The notes: a model not told the origin generated them from the sequence alone. 64,000 nucleotides of DNA from Bradyrhizobium sp. AZCC 1693 (GCF_036924745.1 NZ_JAZHSD010000001.1:3782001-3846000); one strand, 5' to 3'; shown: positions 8,471-17,777, counted from the stretch's first letter. Program-made: numbers and translations.

Positions 8471-9469
8471 ATGGCAAGTCCGGCATCCGCGCGCGCCATG
8501 GAGTGCCTTGCAATGGATGCGCCGGTGGATGCGGTAACTTCGGAAACGATCGCACAATGCGAGAGGCTCATTCGGCCTTTCATCCGGCAAACGCCGATCG
8601 CCGAGGTCGATGGCGCGGAGTTTGGCCTTCCCGGCCATACGCTGACGCTCAAGCTGGAGTTGCTTCAGCATTCCGGCTCGTTCAAGGCGCGCGGCGCTTT
8701 CGCCAATCTCTTGACCCGTGACGTACCGAAGGCCGGCGTGGTCGCGGCGTCGGGCGGCAACCATGGCGCGGCGGTCGCCTATGCCGCGATGAAGCTTGGC
8801 AAGCCGGCCAAGATTTTCGTTCCGAGCATCTCTTCGCCGGCGAAGCTGCAGCGCATCCGCGACTATGGCGCCGACCTTACGATCGAGGGCGACCGCTATG
8901 CCGATGCGCTCGCGGCCAGCGAGAGTTGGGCGCAGCAAACCGGCGCACTGCAAGTCCCGGCCTTCGATCAGAAGGAAACCATCATGGGACAGGGAACGCT
9001 CGGCCTTGAGCTCGCTGGTCAGGCGCCCGATATCGACACGCTGCTCGTATCGGTGGGCGGTGGCGGGCTGATCGCGGGGATCGCCGCCTGGTACGCCGGC
9101 CGTATCAAGGTGATCGGCGTCGAGCCGCTCGCGTCGCCGACGCTGACCAAGGCCCTTGAAGCCGGCGGTCCGATCGATGCGGAGGCCGGCGGTCTGGCGG
9201 CGGATTCGCTTGCGCCGCGGCGCGTCGGTGAACAGGTCTTTCCGATCGTGCAAAAATACGCGCGGCAGACCGTGCTGGTTTCCGACGCCGCGATCGCCGA
9301 GGCGCAGGCGACGCTTTGGCGTGCCCTGCGCATCGTGGCAGAACCGGGTGGCGCAGCCGCATTCGCGGCGATCCTGTCGGACGCCTACAGGCCCGCCGCG
9401 GGCGAGCGCGTGGCCGTCATCATCAGCGGCGGCAACACCGCCGCCGTCAATTTCGACCTCACCTATTGA
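8471..9469 (+). CDS. Threonine/serine dehydratase family PLP enzyme
   Basis: A 332-residue fold-type II PLP enzyme. The lysine that should hold PLP is K72 in HSGSFKARGAF, the phosphate loops are SGGNHG (94-99) and VGGGGL, and SGGN recurs near the C-terminus. No regulatory ACT domain follows, so it is closer to catabolic dehydratases, serine racemases or hydroxyaspartate dehydratases than to biosynthetic IlvA. An internal ATG at 8513 (MDAPVDAV) is an equally plausible start, because the first 14 residues look unlike the family. Confidence 0.88.
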   Translation: MASPASARAMECLAMDAPVDAVTSETIAQCERLIRPFIRQTPIAEVDGAEFGLPGHTLTLKLELLQHSGSFKARGAFANLLTRDVPKAGVVAASGGNHGAAVAYAAMKLGKPAKIFVPSISSPAKLQRIRDYGADLTIEGDRYADALAASESWAQQTGALQVPAFDQKETIMGQGTLGLELAGQAPDIDTLLVSVGGGGLIAGIAAWYAGRIKVIGVEPLASPTLTKALEAGGPIDAEAGGLAADSLAPRRVGEQVFPIVQKYARQTVLVSDAAIAEAQATLWRALRIVAEPGGAAAFAAILSDAYRPAAGERVAVIISGGNTAAVNFDLTY

Positions 9470-9540
9470 CCACAGTTGGTCACGCGCCTCGGGGCGATCT
9501 GCGACGCAGCCGCACGCGAGGCCACGGTAGCTCGCCGTAC

Positions 9541-9581
9541 TTTGGAATCGATCTAAATACTGGCACTGGAATCGCTCTAAA
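9541..9581. promoter_or_regulatory. Two iron-control-element-like (Irr box) motifs upstream of fbpA
   Basis: TTTGGAATCGATCTAAA (9541-9557) matches the rhizobial iron control element consensus TTTRGAAYNRTTCYAAA, as I remember it, at 16 of 17 positions. ACTGGAATCGCTCTAAA (9565-9581) matches at 14 of 17. The two are 24 bp apart centre to centre and lie about 90-130 bp before a ferric-iron binding-protein gene, the expected place for Irr control. In Bradyrhizobium, Irr acts through such elements. Direct binding here is inference. Confidence 0.75.
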
Positions 9582-9672
9582 TCGAGCCATTCGCGACATC
9601 CGGTCGCTGACGGCACGATAGCCGCTGCGCTACTGAGACCGGCATCTCCTCCACTTTTGCCGGGCAGCTTTC

Positions 9673-10698
9673 ATGATCAACTTTCGCGCTACCGCCGCAA
9701 CCGCCGCGTTGCTTTGTCTCACCGCGTTCGGAGCCTCGCCTGCGTCCGCCGACGGCGAGGTCAACGTCTACACCTATCGCGAAACCAAGCTGATCCAGCC
9801 GCTGTTCGATGCCTTCACCAAGGACACCGGCATCAAGGTCAACGTCGTCTCGGCGAGTTCGGGCCTCGAGCAGCGCATGAAGGCGGAAGGCGCCAACAGC
9901 CCCGCCGACGTGCTCTTGACGGTCGACATCGGCCGCATCGACGAGGCCGTGCAGGCCGGCGTCACCCAGCCGATCAAGTCGGTGGTGATCGATGAGATCG
10001 TGCCGGCGCAATATCGCGACCCGGACGGGCACTGGGCCGGCATTTCGATGCGCGCGCGCGTGATCTACGCCTCGAAGGACCGCGTCAAGCAGGACAAGAT
10101 CACCTACGAAGAGCTCGCCGACCCCAAATGGAAGGGCAAGATCTGCATCCGCTCCGGCCAGCACATCTACAATAACGGCCTGTTCGCGGCCTACACCGCC
10201 AAGTACGGCGAGGCCAAGGCCGAGGAATGGCTGCGCGGCGTGAAGGCCAACCTGGCGCAGAAGCCCTCGGGCGGCGACCGCGAAGCCGCGCGCGACGTCG
10301 CGGCCGGCAAGTGCGACATCGGCATCGGCAACACCTATTACTGGGCGCTGATGATGAACAACGATCCCGAGAAGAAGCCGTGGGCGGAAGCCACCAAGGT
10401 GATCCTGCCGACCTTCGAGGGCGGCGGCACCCACGTCAATCTCTCCGGCGTCCTGCTCGCCAAGCACGCGCCCAACAAGGCCAACGGCGTCAAGCTGATC
10501 GAATGGCTCGCCGGCGAGAAGGCGCAGCAGATCTACGCTGATTCCAACTACGAATACCCGGTTCGATCAGGCGTCGCCGTCAACCCGACGATTGCGGGCT
10601 ACGGCAAGCTCACAGCCGATCCGCTCCCGATCGCCAAGATCGCCGCCAACCGCAAGGCAGCCTCGACGCTGGTGGACAAGGTCGGGTTCGATAATTGA
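9673..10698 (+). CDS. fbpA: Fe(3+) ABC transporter periplasmic binding protein (FbpA/FutA type)
   Basis: A 341-residue secreted binding protein with a signal peptide (about residues 1-26, cleaved after ASPASA). The mature part begins EVNVYTYRE, and the later GNTYYWALM supplies the paired tyrosines that bind ferric iron in FbpA/FutA proteins. It delivers iron from the periplasm to the FbpB permease encoded next. Two iron-control-like motifs upstream support iron regulation. A GC-rich stem-loop follows the stop before fbpB. No ribosome-binding site stronger than GGGCAG is visible. Confidence 0.9.
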   Translation: MINFRATAATAALLCLTAFGASPASADGEVNVYTYRETKLIQPLFDAFTKDTGIKVNVVSASSGLEQRMKAEGANSPADVLLTVDIGRIDEAVQAGVTQPIKSVVIDEIVPAQYRDPDGHWAGISMRARVIYASKDRVKQDKITYEELADPKWKGKICIRSGQHIYNNGLFAAYTAKYGEAKAEEWLRGVKANLAQKPSGGDREAARDVAAGKCDIGIGNTYYWALMMNNDPEKKPWAEATKVILPTFEGGGTHVNLSGVLLAKHAPNKANGVKLIEWLAGEKAQQIYADSNYEYPVRSGVAVNPTIAGYGKLTADPLPIAKIAANRKAASTLVDKVGFDN

Positions 10699-10732
10699 TC
10701 GCACCAAGTCGCGACAGCATTTCCGCCAACAT

Positions 10733-10757
10733 GCCCTCTCCCTCCCCGGGAGAGGGC
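10733..10757. repeat. Stem-loop between fbpA and fbpB
   Basis: Perfect 10-bp arms GCCCTCTCCC / GGGAGAGGGC around TCCCC. No T-run follows, so it is not a classic terminator. In this place it could protect the fbpA message or lower fbpB expression relative to the binding protein, as REP-like hairpins do in other transport operons. Confidence 0.6.
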
Positions 10758-10801
10758 ATAATGCTGCTTGGGCTTCCGGCTTCATGCCGATGTGAACCGG
10801 C

Positions 10802-12448
10802 GTGACCCGGACCACGCGCTCGGGGCGGATCGCCGCAGCGATCGCGGTCGCGACCGCCATTCTTGTCGCAGCCCCTGTCATCTCCATCATCGCGCTGGCG
10901 ATGCAGCCGGCGCCTGATGTCTGGCAGCCGCTCATCGAATATGTGCTGCCGCGGAGCCTTCTCGACACCGCGCTCCTGCTCGGCGGCGTCGGCGCGCTGT
11001 CGCTTGCGATCGGCACCGGCGCGGCGTGGACGATCTCGCTGCATGAATTCCGTGGCCGGCAGATGCTGCTCTGGCTGGTGCCGCTGCCGCTCGCGATCCC
11101 GACCTATCTCGCGGCGTACGTCTATGTCGATCTGTTCGAGCCGCTCGGCCTGGTCCACCAGACGCTCGCACTCTGGTTGCCGCTGCAGAATGCCGTGCGC
11201 GTGCTTCCCAATTTGCGCTCGCTGCCCGGCGCCATCATCGTGATCGCGCTGGTGCTCTACCCCTACGTCTATCTTTCGGCGCGAACGATGTTCCAGTTCC
11301 AGAGCGCTGAATTCGCTGAAGCCGCGAAGACGCTTGGCGCCGGGCGCTGGACCACCTTCTGGCGCATCTCGTTGCCGATGGCACGTCCCGCGCTCGCGGT
11401 CGGCACAGCGCTGGTGTCGCTGGAAACGCTGAACGACATCGGCGCCAGCGAATATCTCGGCGTCCGCACCCTCACGGTGTCGGTGTTCACGACCTGGCTC
11501 AACCGCGGCAGCCTTGCCGGCGCCGCGCAGTTGTCCTGCTTCATGCTGGCGATCGTGGCCGGACTTATCGCAATTGAACGCTACGGACGGCGCAACGTCA
11601 CGACGGAATTCTCCGCCGAAAGCCCGCGGCTGACGCAGCGGACGACGCTTGCCGGCATCAAGGGCGGTTTGGCATTCGCGGCCTGCCTGCTGCCGGTGTG
11701 TCTGGGATTTCTGGTGCCGCTATTGTATCTCGCGCATCAGAGTTTCAAGCGCGGGCTGTTTGCGAACTTCGACATGGCGTTGTGGCGCGACGCCTTCAAC
11801 TCGATCGCGTTCGCGAGCCTCGCCACGCTGAGCGCGCTGCTGCTCGGCTTTGCGACCATTCTCGCCTGGCGCTGGCGGCCGAACAGGCTGCGCGTCGTCG
11901 CGATGAACATTGCGCAATTGGGTTACACGCTGCCCGGGCTGGTGCTGGCGCTCGGGCTGCTGGCGCCGGTGCTCGCCATCGACAACGCGCTGAACGCGCT
12001 CGCGGCAGCGCTCGGACGACCGCTGCCGGGACTGATCATGGTCGGCTCCGGCGCCGCCGTTGTCATCGCCTATGTGATCCGGTTTCTGGCGGTGCCGACC
12101 GGATTCATCAAGGCGGGGTTTGAGCGGATCCCGCACGATTACGACGACAGCGCGCGCGCCGTCGGCGCCGGCCAGACCACGACGATGCGGCTGATCCATC
12201 TGCCGCTGCTGCGCCCCGCCATGCTCGGCGCTGTTATCGTGGTGTTCGTCGATTGCCTGAAAGAGTTGCCGGCGACGCTGTTGCTGCGGCCGCTCAACGT
12301 CGACACGCTGGCGACCTCGATCTACCAATACGCCAGCCGCGGCAGTTTTGAGGAAGGCGCGCTCGCGGCGCTATTGATCGTCGCCGCCAGCATCGGCCCC
12401 GTGGCGTGGCTGACGCGGTTTTCAGACATCCCGAGCGGGCCGGCGTAG
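10802..12448 (+). CDS. fbpB: Fe(3+) ABC transporter permease (FbpB type, fused two-unit)
   Basis: A 548-residue inner-membrane protein made of two tandem permease units of about 250 residues each. Each carries an EAA-type coupling loop (EFAEAAKTLGAGRWTTFWRI near residue 170, and DYDDSARAVGAGQTTTMRLI near 446). This two-in-one layout is normal for FbpB. The GTG start lies about 100 bp after fbpA, beyond the stem-loop. No ATPase gene (fbpC) follows, so the energising subunit must be encoded elsewhere. Confidence 0.9.
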   Translation: MTRTTRSGRIAAAIAVATAILVAAPVISIIALAMQPAPDVWQPLIEYVLPRSLLDTALLLGGVGALSLAIGTGAAWTISLHEFRGRQMLLWLVPLPLAIPTYLAAYVYVDLFEPLGLVHQTLALWLPLQNAVRVLPNLRSLPGAIIVIALVLYPYVYLSARTMFQFQSAEFAEAAKTLGAGRWTTFWRISLPMARPALAVGTALVSLETLNDIGASEYLGVRTLTVSVFTTWLNRGSLAGAAQLSCFMLAIVAGLIAIERYGRRNVTTEFSAESPRLTQRTTLAGIKGGLAFAACLLPVCLGFLVPLLYLAHQSFKRGLFANFDMALWRDAFNSIAFASLATLSALLLGFATILAWRWRPNRLRVVAMNIAQLGYTLPGLVLALGLLAPVLAIDNALNALAAALGRPLPGLIMVGSGAAVVIAYVIRFLAVPTGFIKAGFERIPHDYDDSARAVGAGQTTTMRLIHLPLLRPAMLGAVIVVFVDCLKELPATLLLRPLNVDTLATSIYQYASRGSFEEGALAALLIVAASIGPVAWLTRFSDIPSGPA

Positions 12449-12471
12449 GTTGAGCAACAGATTGGATCTCC

Positions 12472-12599
12472 GTCGTCCCTGCGAACGCATGCGAACGCAG
12501 GGACCCGTAGCCACCGGCCGTTGTTGTTACGAAGGCAACTGACCCCAGCGCCAAAACGAGAGGCCGCGGAGTATGGGTCCCTGCGTTCGCAGGGACGAC
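12472..12599. repeat. Dispersed repeat with inverted GTCGTCCCTGCG ends, copy 1
   Basis: The unit begins GTCGTCCCTGCGAACGC and ends with the inverted form GCGTTCGCAGGGACGAC, with about 85 bp of unrelated DNA between. A second copy lies at 25680-25799. This copy has an extra 10 bp in its left arm (GCGAACGC repeated). I remember such units as common in Bradyrhizobium intergenic DNA. Long foldback potential, function unknown. Confidence 0.85.
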
Positions 12600-12632
12600 A
12601 AAGAGCGACAGCGACCTCTATGCCTCACGTTT

Positions 12633-13289
12633 CTAGATCGCGCGCACAAAGCGGCGGAAGCCCGGCGAACCGGTGATCGCTTCGAACGCGGAATCGCGTT
12701 TTTCTTCGGCAAAGGAAAAACCCGCTTTCGCATAGCATCGCTCCGCCGCCTCGTTGCCGATCAGGAACGAGATCGATGCCCGCTCGAATCCCGCTGTCCT
12801 GCCGGCAGCCAGCGCATGATCGATCAGCGCCTGCACCAGCCCGCGTCCGCGATATTCCGGCAGCGTGGCGACGTGCTCGATCAGCCAGTCGCCCTCGCCG
12901 CCCTGCACCCAGCAAATCCTAGTGTAGGCGCCACGCTGGAAGATCGCCGCCACGTCCGATGCGCCAAGCCCGATCTCGCCGGCAGCCGCTTCGATCGCCG
13001 CTTTCGCGGCAGCGCCGGTGCCGGAGGCAGGCATGGCGCACAGCGAGGCGGCCGGTTTGCCCTCGACTTCGGCGATGATGAATTGCGAGACGTGCCACCA
13101 CGACGGGTGTTGCGCGACAGCGATCCGTTCGACAAACGCCAGGCATTGCGGCTCGTCCCAGCCGAGCGCGATGTCGAACCAGCCGCGCGGCAACGGGCCG
13201 CGCTGCGAGGCCAGGATATTGCGGGCAATGAAGCTTGCGTCGCCGGTGCGAGCGGGACGGATCGCAGGCAGCGACCGCCCCGCCGCCAT
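12633..13289 (-). CDS. GNAT family N-acetyltransferase
   Basis: A 218-residue acetyltransferase. The acetyl-CoA-binding motif A appears as VATLPEYRGRGLVQALIDHAL (about residues 140-160), and the C-terminal part ends NEAAERCYAKAGF, both typical of GNAT enzymes. The start ATG overlaps the scoB stop (TGATG), so translation is probably coupled to scoB. An upstream extension of the frame runs antisense to no gene but through scoB in another phase, and is rejected. The acceptor is unknown. Its place in a ketone-body/CoA-transfer operon is a hint only. Confidence 0.85.
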   Translation of the reverse strand: MAAGRSLPAIRPARTGDASFIARNILASQRGPLPRGWFDIALGWDEPQCLAFVERIAVAQHPSWWHVSQFIIAEVEGKPAASLCAMPASGTGAAAKAAIEAAAGEIGLGASDVAAIFQRGAYTRICWVQGGEGDWLIEHVATLPEYRGRGLVQALIDHALAAGRTAGFERASISFLIGNEAAERCYAKAGFSFAEEKRDSAFEAITGSPGFRRFVRAI

Positions 13290-13939
13290 CACGCGTTCTT
13301 CAGCGCGACGCGGAACTCGGCTTCGGTCTTGGCCTTCACCTCGTCCAGCGTGACGCCGTCGGCGAGTTCGATCAGCGCCATGCCGTCCTTGCCGTGCTTG
13401 TCGATGGTGAAGACCGCGAGATCCGTCACCACCATGTCGACCACGCGCTCGCCGGTCAGCGGCAGATTGCACTTCTTCAGCAGCTTCGGGCCGTCCTTGG
13501 CGGAATGCTCCATCACCACGACGACGCGCTTGACGCCGGCGACGAGGTCCATCGCGCCGCCCATGCCCTTCACCATCTTGCCGGGGATCATCCAGTTGGC
13601 AAGGTCGCCGTTCTGCGCGACCTGCATCGCGCCGAGGATCGACAGATCGATATGGCCGCCGCGCACCATGCCGAAGGAATCGGCCGAGGAGAAATAGCTG
13701 GTGTCAGGCAGTTCGCTGACCGTCTGCTTGCCGGCGTTGATGAGGTCGGCGTCCACCTCGTCCTCATAAGGGAACGGACCCATGCCGAGCATGCCGTTCT
13801 CGCTCTGCAGGCTGACGTCGATGCCGTCAGGGATATAGTTCGAAACCAGCGTCGGAATGCCGATGCCGAGATTGACGTAATAGCCGTCGCGCAACTCTTT
13901 CGCAGCGCGCGCAGCCATCTGTTCACGGGTCCAGGCCAT
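13289..13939 (-). CDS. scoB: 3-oxoacid CoA-transferase subunit B
   Basis: A 216-residue beta subunit of a class I CoA transferase. The catalytic glutamate lies in LQSENGMLG (about residues 44-52), with GIGIPTLV before it and [14 protein letters not shown] later, all diagnostic. With ScoA it should move CoA from succinyl-CoA to acetoacetate or related 3-oxoacids, feeding ketone-body or PHB breakdown into acetyl-CoA. It abuts scoA (one shared base) and overlaps the acetyltransferase, so the three genes form one operon. Confidence 0.95.
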   Translation of the reverse strand: MAWTREQMAARAAKELRDGYYVNLGIGIPTLVSNYIPDGIDVSLQSENGMLGMGPFPYEDEVDADLINAGKQTVSELPDTSYFSSADSFGMVRGGHIDLSILGAMQVAQNGDLANWMIPGKMVKGMGGAMDLVAGVKRVVVVMEHSAKDGPKLLKKCNLPLTGERVVDMVVTDLAVFTIDKHGKDGMALIELADGVTLDEVKAKTEAEFRVALKNA

Positions 13940-14676
13940 CAGACTTCACTCCCCGTTGCCGCCGCAGGCGCACTTGATGGGCGCGGGCGGGTGTTGCGGA
14001 ACTCGATGCGCTTCTTGGCCGTGCCCACTTCGATGATGCGTTTGACGAAAATGCCGGGCGTGTGGATGCAGTCCGGATCGAGTTCGCCGGCCGGAACCAG
14101 ATGTTCGACCTCGGCCACCGTGATCTTCGCCGCGGTCGCCATCATCGGGTTAAAGTTGCGCGCGGTCTTGCGGTAGATCAGGTTGCCGGCGGTGTCGCCC
14201 TTCCAGGCGTGGACGATGGCGAGGTCGGCGAACAGGCCGCGCTCCATGATGTATTTCTCGCCGTCGAATTCCTTCACTTCCTTGCCTTCGGCGATCAGCG
14301 TGCCGACGCCGGTCTTGGTGAAGAAGGCCGGGATACCGGCGCCGCCGGCGCGGATGCGCTCGGCCAGCGTGCCCTGCGGATTGAATTCGAGCTCCAGCTC
14401 GCCGGCGAGATATTGCTGCGCGAACAGCTTGTTCTCGCCGACATAGGACGAGATCATCTTTTTGATCTGCCGTGTCTCCAGCAGCCTGGAGAGGCCGATG
14501 CCGTCGACGCCCGCATTGTTGGAGACGACCGTCAAACCCTTGACGCCGGAATCGCGGATCGCGTCCGACAGGGTTTCGGCGATACCGCACAGACCAAAGC
14601 CGCCCGACATGATCATCATGCCGTCCTTGAGAACGCCATCGAGTGCCGATTTGGCGTCGGGGTAAACCTTTTTCAT
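13939..14676 (-). CDS. scoA: 3-oxoacid CoA-transferase subunit A
   Basis: A 245-residue alpha subunit. The CoA-binding glycine loop [12 protein letters not shown] sits at about residues 25-36, and the chain continues with the family pattern [21 protein letters not shown]. The length fits SCOT alpha subunits. It is the first gene of the scoA-scoB-GNAT operon. PHB-related metabolism also appears at 19-21 kb (depolymerase-type esterase), which fits a role in storage-polymer or ketone turnover, but the loci are not linked. Confidence 0.95.
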   Translation of the reverse strand: MKKVYPDAKSALDGVLKDGMMIMSGGFGLCGIAETLSDAIRDSGVKGLTVVSNNAGVDGIGLSRLLETRQIKKMISSYVGENKLFAQQYLAGELELEFNPQGTLAERIRAGGAGIPAFFTKTGVGTLIAEGKEVKEFDGEKYIMERGLFADLAIVHAWKGDTAGNLIYRKTARNFNPMMATAAKITVAEVEHLVPAGELDPDCIHTPGIFVKRIIEVGTAKKRIEFRNTRPRPSSAPAAATGSEV

Positions 14677-14943
14677 GGAGTATGACCTGATGGAGGGAAC
14701 GGCCGTAAGCCGGCATTATCCGGGATTATTAGGCGAATTCTTCGCGGTGCGTCAATGATGCGGGGATTATGCCGCCGAACCGCCCACCGGGCGCCACCTC
14801 GGCCTTGAAAGCGTCAAGAAAACCCTTCAGGTTGCGTGGGTTGGCACGGGCTTACCGACACGGCGCCTGCCCTAATCAACATAGACCCTTAATCAACAAG
14901 TCCCCGTAGCATCAACCCGAGTTCGGTTTAGCCAGATCCGGAT
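14677..14943. other. Intergenic between divergent scoA and AsmA genes
   Basis: The promoters of both neighbours should lie here. A direct repeat TAATCAAC occurs twice near 14873-14899. I see no recognisable operator or RNA. Confidence 0.4.
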
Positions 14944-16881
14944 ATGTCATTGACGATGGCCCAAGGAATGAAGCGCCTCGGGATGCCGGTTGCGGCGCTG
15001 TTCGGCGTGGCCGTGCTCGCCCTGATCGGAACCTCCTGGTTCCTCAACCGCGACGCGCTGCGGCAGGCGGTCGAGGCGCAGATTCGCGATGTCACCGGGC
15101 TCGATTTGGTCGTGTCAGGCGCGATCGACGTGTCGGTGTTCCCGGGCAGCTACGTCTCCTTCCACAATGTCGGGCTGAAGGGCGGCGGCACCACCGACCC
15201 CGCGCTGCAGGTCGATGTGCTGACCGCGAACCTGCGCCTGCTGCCACTGCTGCTGCGCCGCTTTGAAATCGCCGATGTCATGATGTTGCGGCCGCACATC
15301 CGCGTCATCAGGGAAGCGGGCGGCGAGAGCAACTGGACGCCGTTCGTCGAACGGATCGCGCGCACGATGAGGCCCGGCGCCGAAAACCAGGTGTCGTTTT
15401 CAGAAATCAGAATCCAGGACGGCGTGCTCAAATACGAGGACGCCACCAACCACGTGACCGAGCAACTCGGCGACATCGATCTGTCGCTGGCCTGGCCGTC
15501 GATCTCGCGCTCGTTCGCGGCGACCGGGCAATTCGACTGGCGCGGCGAACGCGTCGACGGCTCGATCTCGGCCAGCGACTTCGTCGCGATGCTGTCCGGC
15601 GACCGCTCGGGCCTGAAGGCGCGCATCGTCAGCGCGCCCTTGAAACTGGCCTTCGACGGCTCGGTCGCCAACCGCACCAGCCTGATGATGGAAGGCACGG
15701 TGACCGTCGACAGCCTGTCGCTGCGCAACGCGATGCGCTGGATGGGACAGCCGGTGCCCGGCAGCGGCGGGTTCGGCCGCTTCGCGCTGAAAGCCCGCGC
15801 CAATGTCGTCGGCGCCTCGGTTGCGCTGACCAACGTGAATGTCGAACTCGACGGCAATGTCGCCGAGGGCGTGATGACGGTGGCCAATAACGGCCGCCAG
15901 ACGCTGCAGGCGACGCTCGCCGCGGGCAATCTCGATTTCACGCCCTACATCTCCACCGTGCGCCTGCTGGCGAGCGGCGCGCGCGACTGGAACCGGCAAT
16001 TGTTCGACCTCACGTCGTTGTCCGCCACCGATCTCGACATGCGCCTGTCGGCGGCGCGGGTGACGGTCGGCCCGACCAGGCTCGGCCGGACGGCATTCGG
16101 CGCCAACCTGCGGGGCGGCGCGCTGGCGCTCTCGATCGGCGAAGCGCAGATGTATGGCGGCATCGCCAAGGGCTCGTTCGGGATCGCGCGTTCGGACGCG
16201 ATCGCCGACGTCAAGGCGCAATTCCAGTTCACCGATGTCGACCTGCAGGCCTGCGCCAGCGAATTGTTCGGCATCACCAAACTATCCGGCCGCGGCAATC
16301 TCGGGGTTTCGCTGACGGCCTCCGGCTCGAGCCCGTTCGGGCTCGCTTCCTCGCTCGACGGCACTGCGACGATGATCGGCCACGACGGCGCGATCGCGGG
16401 CTTCAATGTCGAACAACTGCTGAAGCGGCTGGAGCGCCGGCCGCTATCCGGCGGCGGCAATCTGCGCTCGGGTTCGACGCCCTACGACAATCTCACCGTC
16501 TCGGTGCGCTTCAACGACGGCATCGCCACCGTCGAGGACGTCCGCGTCGACGGACCGACGACGCGCCTGACGCTGTCAGGCACGGCTTCCGTGCCGACCC
16601 GCGAATACGACCTCAAGGGCGTCGCCAGCCTGACGCCGGCGGCGGCCGGCGGCGACAAGGGATTTGAACTGCCCTTCGTGGTGCAAGGTCCGTGGGACGA
16701 TCCTTTGGTATTTCCCGATCCCGAAAGCCTGATCCGCCGCTCGCCCGGCGCGGCGCCCTTGCTCGATGCAGTAAAGGACCGCAAGACGCGTGACGCGGTG
16801 CGCTCGGTGATCGAGCGGTTTACGGGCGGTGGGCAGAAACCTGCGGCGCCGGAGACGGCGGACGGGGCGAAGGCGAATTAG
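14944..16881 (+). CDS. AsmA family protein
   Basis: A 645-residue protein with one N-terminal membrane anchor (about residues 14-33) followed by a long beta-rich periplasmic region. The N-terminal pattern, anchor then DVTGLDLVVSGAIDVSVFPG, and the C-terminal AsmA_2-like region with FNVEQLLKRLERRPLSGGG place it in the AsmA family. These proteins resemble lipid-transfer bridges and affect outer-membrane assembly and phospholipid transport. A second possible start is the ATG 15 bp further in (MAQGMKRLG). It is monocistronic as far as visible. Confidence 0.88.
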   Translation: MSLTMAQGMKRLGMPVAALFGVAVLALIGTSWFLNRDALRQAVEAQIRDVTGLDLVVSGAIDVSVFPGSYVSFHNVGLKGGGTTDPALQVDVLTANLRLLPLLLRRFEIADVMMLRPHIRVIREAGGESNWTPFVERIARTMRPGAENQVSFSEIRIQDGVLKYEDATNHVTEQLGDIDLSLAWPSISRSFAATGQFDWRGERVDGSISASDFVAMLSGDRSGLKARIVSAPLKLAFDGSVANRTSLMMEGTVTVDSLSLRNAMRWMGQPVPGSGGFGRFALKARANVVGASVALTNVNVELDGNVAEGVMTVANNGRQTLQATLAAGNLDFTPYISTVRLLASGARDWNRQLFDLTSLSATDLDMRLSAARVTVGPTRLGRTAFGANLRGGALALSIGEAQMYGGIAKGSFGIARSDAIADVKAQFQFTDVDLQACASELFGITKLSGRGNLGVSLTASGSSPFGLASSLDGTATMIGHDGAIAGFNVEQLLKRLERRPLSGGGNLRSGSTPYDNLTVSVRFNDGIATVEDVRVDGPTTRLTLSGTASVPTREYDLKGVASLTPAAAGGDKGFELPFVVQGPWDDPLVFPDPESLIRRSPGAAPLLDAVKDRKTRDAVRSVIERFTGGGQKPAAPETADGAKAN

Positions 16882-16904
16882 CTTTCTGTCCCGGTAGAGA
16901 CAGC

Positions 16905-16980
16905 GTAGCCCGGATAAGCGACAGCGACATCCGGGATCTTATCACCGATCCCGCATATCGCCATGCTCATGCGGGCCTAC
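16905..16980. repeat. GTAGCCCGGAT-type dispersed repeat, copy 1
   Basis: Starts GTAGCCCGGATAAGCG and ends CTCATGCGGGCCTAC, so the ends are inverted. A related copy in the same orientation lies at 20789-20860 and shares the internal GATCCCGCATATCGC. The two copies frame the segment holding the TIR-like gene and the RHH-esterase pair. I remember this type as common between Bradyrhizobium genes. Confidence 0.8.
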
Positions 16981-17006
16981 TTGCTGTTTTATGAGAAGAA
17001 GTGGCC

Positions 17007-17777
17007 TCAGCTGCCTTCTTTTTCTTCATTGAGCTTGTCCTTCCCAAGTTCGGCAAGTCGTAGCTCCAGGGTATCAGATGAGTCAGGATGCGAGGCCGCA
17101 AAAAGTTTAGCTAGCGCAGACTTCGCTGCAACCGAGGTATCTTCCCAAGGTTTGGTTTTCGACGGCTGGGTTTTCGCAGAACGGTCAGACGCAACGATGA
17201 CATAAGCGGTCGACGGGTTGTTTTCGATCTTGTTCAAGCGTTCCTTAATGCCTGCCATCTCGTCCAAGAGTACTCGTTGAGAGTCGGTAGCCTGTTCTTG
17301 AAGATGCACCACTCCCCTTGCATGCGTGACCGGGTTATCAACCTTGTATCCATCTGCGAGTACTGCCTCCACTGCGCTCTTGAGCCGCGCAGTTGCATTC
17401 TTGAGGTCAATGGGGCGTTCAAGTGAAAACTCGATTGACCGATACGCGCTGATATCAAACGGTATCTTCTGTCCGACCTTGTGCATGTGGATGATTGGCT
17501 TCTGCGCCATGTGGCGAATGCCTATTTCATAGAACGCATTTGCGTTAAGCGTAGTGATGTCCGCGATGACTAAATCGTCATTGAGAAGATGCGTAATAAC
17601 CTGAGTGTCGATAAGGCCAGGCTGAGGGAGTTTGTCCGCCCGATATATAACAAACTCGTCTTCCAAAGCTGGCGTTATGATCCCTTCCAAAACCCACTCT
17701 GCGTGAGTGCGATCCGAACTGGTTTCGTCTCCGATTGGCCCAACGACAAAGCAATCTTTCTTTTTGCCTTCGGACAT
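17007..17777 (-). CDS. Nucleoside 2-deoxyribosyltransferase/TIR-like domain protein
   Basis: A 256-residue protein whose first 140 residues resemble the nucleoside deoxyribosyltransferase/TIR-like fold. CFVVGPIGDE lies at residues 9-18, and ADITTLNANAFYEIGIRH at 72-89 contains E84 at the position of the usual catalytic glutamate. KPIIHMH and IPFDI follow. The C-terminal 110 residues are helical and lysine/serine-rich, with no domain I recognise. Related proteins cleave nucleotides or NAD and some act in anti-phage defence, but here that is inference. The ATG has a strong GGGGAGG site. The gene is visibly AT-richer than its neighbours, a sign of transfer. Confidence 0.72.
   Translation of the reverse strand: MSEGKKKDCFVVGPIGDETSSDRTHAEWVLEGIITPALEDEFVIYRADKLPQPGLIDTQVITHLLNDDLVIADITTLNANAFYEIGIRHMAQKPIIHMHKVGQKIPFDISAYRSIEFSLERPIDLKNATARLKSAVEAVLADGYKVDNPVTHARGVVHLQEQATDSQRVLLDEMAGIKERLNKIENNPSTAYVIVASDRSAKTQPSKTKPWEDTSVAAKSALAKLFAASHPDSSDTLELRLAELGKDKLNEEKEGS

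Noticed and set aside
7898..9616. 572-codon minus-strand frame spanning the dehydratase gene
   Set aside because: Only the last 163 codons (cNMP-binding domain) have a ribosome-binding site and family features; the rest is antisense to the dehydratase.
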